This document shows positions 6,183 through 8,902 of a stretch of 8,902 nt of DNA, one piece after another; positions within the stretch are counted from its first letter, which is position 1, and every line of letters starts with the position of its first letter. The notes under the pieces are model-generated. The model saw only the letters and a program-made list of their open reading frames with translations. It did no database searches and was not told the DNA's origin. The DNA is from Methanosarcinaceae archaeon (GTDB lineage Archaea; Halobacteriota; Methanosarcinia; Methanosarcinales; Methanosarcinaceae). A program made the translations under genes and the position numbers. The stretch lies in the NCBI GenBank assembly GCA_030594665.1, contig JAUVET010000045.1, positions 1-8,902 on the forward strand, written 5' to 3'.

Positions 6183-6230
6183 ACTGCAGATTGCCATTTG
6201 GCTAATATCGATAAAACGTGGTCGAGTTGA

Positions 6231-6620
6231 ATGAAACATATCATTGAACTGATTAAAGAAACAGTGGGACGGAATTTGGTCTCAATTGTGCTATTTGGCA
6301 GCACTGCAAGAGGCGATCTTGATAAGCATAGCGATTATGATGTGCTTGTTATCGTCAAGAAATATTCAGAAAAGCAGTGCAAAAACCAATGGCATACGAT
6401 CAAAAAAAGCGGGTTCAAAGAACTCGGGATACCTGTGGATGCAATTTTCATGGAAGAGAGCGGTTTAAAAGATATTACAAATCCGTTTACATTGGATGTT
6501 CTATCGGATGGGAAAGTCATATTTGGTAAAAATGTGCTGGACAGTGATGTGTTTGAAAAATACACAATTAAACCAATAATGAGGGGAGATGCAAGAGTTG
6601 GGTGGAGAATTCCGGCATAA
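6231..6620 (+). CDS. MNT-type minimal nucleotidyltransferase
   Basis: The 129-residue protein belongs to the polymerase-beta-like minimal nucleotidyltransferase superfamily. The catalytic signature is complete: GSTARGD at 23-29, the paired acids in SDYDVLVI (Asp35 and Asp37), and a third candidate acid in GIPVDAIFM (Asp70). Such proteins often act with a HEPN-domain partner, as in MntA/HepT modules where the MNT protein modifies and silences the HEPN RNase. No HEPN gene is adjacent here: hisB lies 48 bp upstream and the next gene downstream is convergent. The ribosome binding site is weak (GTGGTCGAG before the ATG). The last 20 residues (TIKPIMRGDARVGWRIPA) extend past the core fold. It may be a solo antitoxin remnant or a housekeeping transferase; its partner and substrate are unknown. 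Confidence 0.85.
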   Translation: MKHIIELIKETVGRNLVSIVLFGSTARGDLDKHSDYDVLVIVKKYSEKQCKNQWHTIKKSGFKELGIPVDAIFMEESGLKDITNPFTLDVLSDGKVIFGKNVLDSDVFEKYTIKPIMRGDARVGWRIPA

Positions 6621-6642
6621 GGATTTTCACACGACATCATAA

Positions 6643-8745
6643 CTAAAACTTCGCCCTCAACCTCTCATAAAACGCCTGCTCACCTCCATCTGTTTTTCTT
6701 GAAAGACGCTCAACTATCAACTCGGGCGTGCTTTTTGCAATGTAATTATAGCGCGGAGTCCGCTCTACGATAAGATTCAGGTCTGAGTCAAGCCCGCTCG
6801 CTTCGATGCCGTCCACCCTGACACTGCAATCCGTATTTTCCAATATCAACTCAGGCAGGTGTGACACGAAAACAGCCATGCTGTTCCTGTTCTCTGAAAG
6901 AACCTCAAGTATGCCTGCAATGATCTTGGCAGACGCGCCCGGTTCGGTTATGGATTCCATCTCATCAACTAAAACCATCTTGCTTGAATCGTCGGCAACC
7001 ACTGAAAAATCCTTGAGAGTGGTCTCGAATGCACCTGCATCCAGTGTTCCTTTCGATTTTGCGAAATAGTAAAGCCCGTCCGACATTCCGATCTCTAGCG
7101 ACTTCGCCGGGGTCGGGAAACCCATGTGTGCGAGTATAATGCATTGTGCAAGTAGTTCGAGCATTGAGGTTTTGCCTCCTGAATTCACGCCGCTGAGCAG
7201 CACAACCCTGCTTTTGTCTTTTGGACTGTGAATGGTATCTCCGACCGAGTAATCTATCGGAGTAACCTCACCGTGCCGCGATCTTAAGAACAGGTTCTCT
7301 CCTTTCACAAAACCGACCCCTACCCCTGTCTTATCGACCAACTCCGCCATCGTAAGATCATATTCTTGTGCAAAACAACCGATCGCGAACCCCACGTCGA
7401 AATCCAGCACACTGCGAACCATCTCCTGCACAATATCGCGGTATCCGTGCAGGGTCTTTGAGATGTTACGTTTGTGTTCGATCTTCTTTTTCCGGATATT
7501 GTGGATCACATGCTGCTTTAATGCATTCACATGATCGCGGTCAACTTCTACAGGATGCATGATCTCATCAGGGAACAATGAATCCGCGATCAGCATCTCT
7601 TTTTTATCAAGTCCGAGTTCCTTTGATATCCGCTCTTTTGCTTCATTGACAACAGAGTGATACGATTGGGCCACTTCCCTTCCAAGCATCTCTTTTAGTT
7701 CCACATCCCCGCTCATGACCTTGAGCATATCCTGTCCACTGATAGTCAATTTGCTTTCAGTCAGGCACTTGTCCAGCCTTGCGTTAGCATCACGCACAGC
7801 ATCGGAAATGCAAGTTTCCATGTTTTCAATGATCAAGTCCAGCCTGTCAATACCAGGGTCATTTCCTGCTTTCACGTCTCCGGTTTCGTCGATCATGGAC
7901 AGTGCCATATCAAGTTCTTCGAGATGTTCATTATCCAGCTTTTCAAAGAACATGGTACCGGCTTTGCGTATCGCCTGTATGACTGCGATCGAGCATTCAA
8001 TGGTTGCAAGGTTCTTTGCAAAAAAACCGATCACCTGCTCAGGAACCACCTGCCAGTCTTCCATCCGTTGCAAGTCGGATACATATTCAGGTTCAACATC
8101 TTCGGGAAAATCAAAACCAAGAAAAGCGTCACCTGATGCAATAACATGGGAATAACCCCGCGCCACATCTATAAACTCGGAAGGTGTGCTTATCATCTGC
8201 ACATCAATGGCGTTTCCAAACCTCTGGCGCGCATACTCGAACTCCTCATGATTGGCAGTGATGATCGCACGCTCGCGTATTCGGGGCGGATTGTACTTAA
8301 GGTTCAATGGACGTATACCCGAAAGCAGATCCGGAAAGTCACTATTGTTTCTTAGCAACCCTGCAGTGTCCACATAATATGACACCGAATCGCGCACGGA
8401 TCCTATCTTATCAATTTTAGATGCAGGATACGGGAAATAAATATGAAGCTTATCTTTTGCATACTGCGTATGTGCGAACTGTTTTATGATATCCAGCAGA
8501 CGCTCATAGATATCCACGGATTCTTTTGTTTTCAGGAAATCGGAGATCGAAACTCCTTCAACCTGTGCGCGCACCTCATGCACAAGGGATATCGCATATC
8601 TCTGGCCGATGCCTTCAACTTCGGATATGCTCGCAATGTCACCACCAAGTATTGCATCAAGTGCCGCCTCCTCATCCCCAAAATGATCAATGAAACGCTG
8701 TGCCATCTTCTCCCCGATACGCGGAATGTCCTGCAAGGTTCTCAT
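6643..8745 (-). CDS. Archaeal MutS-family ATPase with helix-hairpin-helix N-terminus (MutS2/MutS5-like)
   Basis: The product has 700 residues when started at the ATG 8745-8743, which GAGGTG precedes by five bases. The frame is open 15 codons further but the extension lacks a ribosome binding site and overlaps the upstream gene. Residues 4-56 hold two helix-hairpin-helix-like units (DIPRIGEKMAQRFIDHFG and EVEGIGQRYAISLVHEV), a DNA-binding module. The middle is mostly helical, with long charged helices at about 250-445 as in MutS core and clamp domains. The ATPase is at the C-terminus: Walker A GVNSGGKTS (519-527), the GTLDAGAFETTLKDF signature region (566-580), Walker B VLVDEMES (591-598) and the SHL switch (628-630). 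The mismatch-recognition domain with its Phe-x-Glu motif is absent, and so is a C-terminal Smr nuclease. This points away from classical mismatch repair and toward branched or recombination DNA binding, an inference from family members. It overlaps the upstream gene by ATGA and converges on the nucleotidyltransferase gene with 22 bp between. Confidence 0.9.
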   Translation of the reverse strand: MRTLQDIPRIGEKMAQRFIDHFGDEEAALDAILGGDIASISEVEGIGQRYAISLVHEVRAQVEGVSISDFLKTKESVDIYERLLDIIKQFAHTQYAKDKLHIYFPYPASKIDKIGSVRDSVSYYVDTAGLLRNNSDFPDLLSGIRPLNLKYNPPRIRERAIITANHEEFEYARQRFGNAIDVQMISTPSEFIDVARGYSHVIASGDAFLGFDFPEDVEPEYVSDLQRMEDWQVVPEQVIGFFAKNLATIECSIAVIQAIRKAGTMFFEKLDNEHLEELDMALSMIDETGDVKAGNDPGIDRLDLIIENMETCISDAVRDANARLDKCLTESKLTISGQDMLKVMSGDVELKEMLGREVAQSYHSVVNEAKERISKELGLDKKEMLIADSLFPDEIMHPVEVDRDHVNALKQHVIHNIRKKKIEHKRNISKTLHGYRDIVQEMVRSVLDFDVGFAIGCFAQEYDLTMAELVDKTGVGVGFVKGENLFLRSRHGEVTPIDYSVGDTIHSPKDKSRVVLLSGVNSGGKTSMLELLAQCIILAHMGFPTPAKSLEIGMSDGLYYFAKSKGTLDAGAFETTLKDFSVVADDSSKMVLVDEMESITEPGASAKIIAGILEVLSENRNSMAVFVSHLPELILENTDCSVRVDGIEASGLDSDLNLIVERTPRYNYIAKSTPELIVERLSRKTDGGEQAFYERLRAKF

Positions 8746-8902
8746 ACATTCACCTCGCGCGCATCCCCAACAAACTGATCCAGCGTGCAATTTGAGATCC
8801 CGCGCTCGACCTTGTACCTGTCCGCTTTAGCCATCTTGCTCATACCGGCAGAACTTTTTGGCTGCATTTTGCTTGCAAGCTTGCGATTTCTGCGGCTCTC
8901 GA
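8742..8902 (-). CDS. Unidentified gene, C-terminal part (enters from the right edge)
   Basis: Reading from the window edge on the minus strand, this is the only frame without an early stop. It gives 52 residues and ends in a TGA (8744-8742) that overlaps the MutS-family ATG as ATGA. The tail is basic at first (ESRRNRKLASKMQPKSSAG) and ends in a more ordered stretch containing RYKVERGISNCTLDQFVGDA. The overlap implies translational coupling and a shared transcript, so its product may work with the MutS-family ATPase. I cannot assign a family from this fragment. It could also be a short gene starting at one of the internal ATGs. Confidence 0.6.
   Translation of the reverse strand, partial: ESRRNRKLASKMQPKSSAGMSKMAKADRYKVERGISNCTLDQFVGDAREVNV

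Noticed and set aside
6183..6230. HEPN toxin gene next to the nucleotidyltransferase
   Set aside because: The 48-bp gap is too short and the downstream neighbour is the convergent MutS-family gene, so no HEPN reading frame exists here.

Overview
The window reads as an archaeal chromosome segment, most likely from a methanogen or methane-oxidising relative (Methanosarcinales/ANME-like). Three observations support this. It carries cofD, the 2-phospho-L-lactate transferase of coenzyme F420 synthesis. It encodes a MutS-family ATPase with an N-terminal helix-hairpin-helix region, an archaeal architecture. It has AT-rich TATA-like elements and GGTGA-type ribosome binding sites ahead of the genes. 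The lineage is an inference and I would not name a genus.

Layout. From 1 to 2978 everything is on the minus strand. In transcription order it runs cofD, a three-helix membrane protein of unknown function, a ChlI/BchI-type AAA+ chelatase subunit with a four-cysteine insertion, and the start of an unrecognised gene that leaves the window at base 1. From 3020 to 3936 there is about 0.9 kb of accessory, partly decayed DNA. From 3937 to 6620, on the plus strand, lie hisG, hisA and hisB, followed by a small MNT-type nucleotidyltransferase gene. From 6643 to 8902 the minus strand resumes, with the MutS-family gene and, overlapping its start by ATGA, the end of an unidentified upstream gene.

The his genes encode three steps of histidine synthesis: step 1 (HisG, long form), the ProFAR isomerase step (HisA) and the IGP dehydratase step (HisB). 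They are spaced 27-50 bp apart and look co-transcribed. The hisG-hisA spacer is built entirely of an 8-bp repeat present six times, and its last copy supplies the hisA ribosome binding site.

The most unusual stretch is 3020-3700. The minus strand there holds a C-terminal fragment that looks like a RhuM-family protein. It runs with a short overlap into the first roughly 20 codons of what looks like a type I restriction HsdR subunit. RhuM genes are often found inside type I restriction-modification loci, so this looks like the scar of a deleted restriction locus. The scar is bordered by two 9-bp-period repeat tracts in opposite orientation and by a hairpin-rich segment resembling an IS200/IS605-type element end. 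I found no complete new defence system; what is here is a relic, plus several intergenic repeats.
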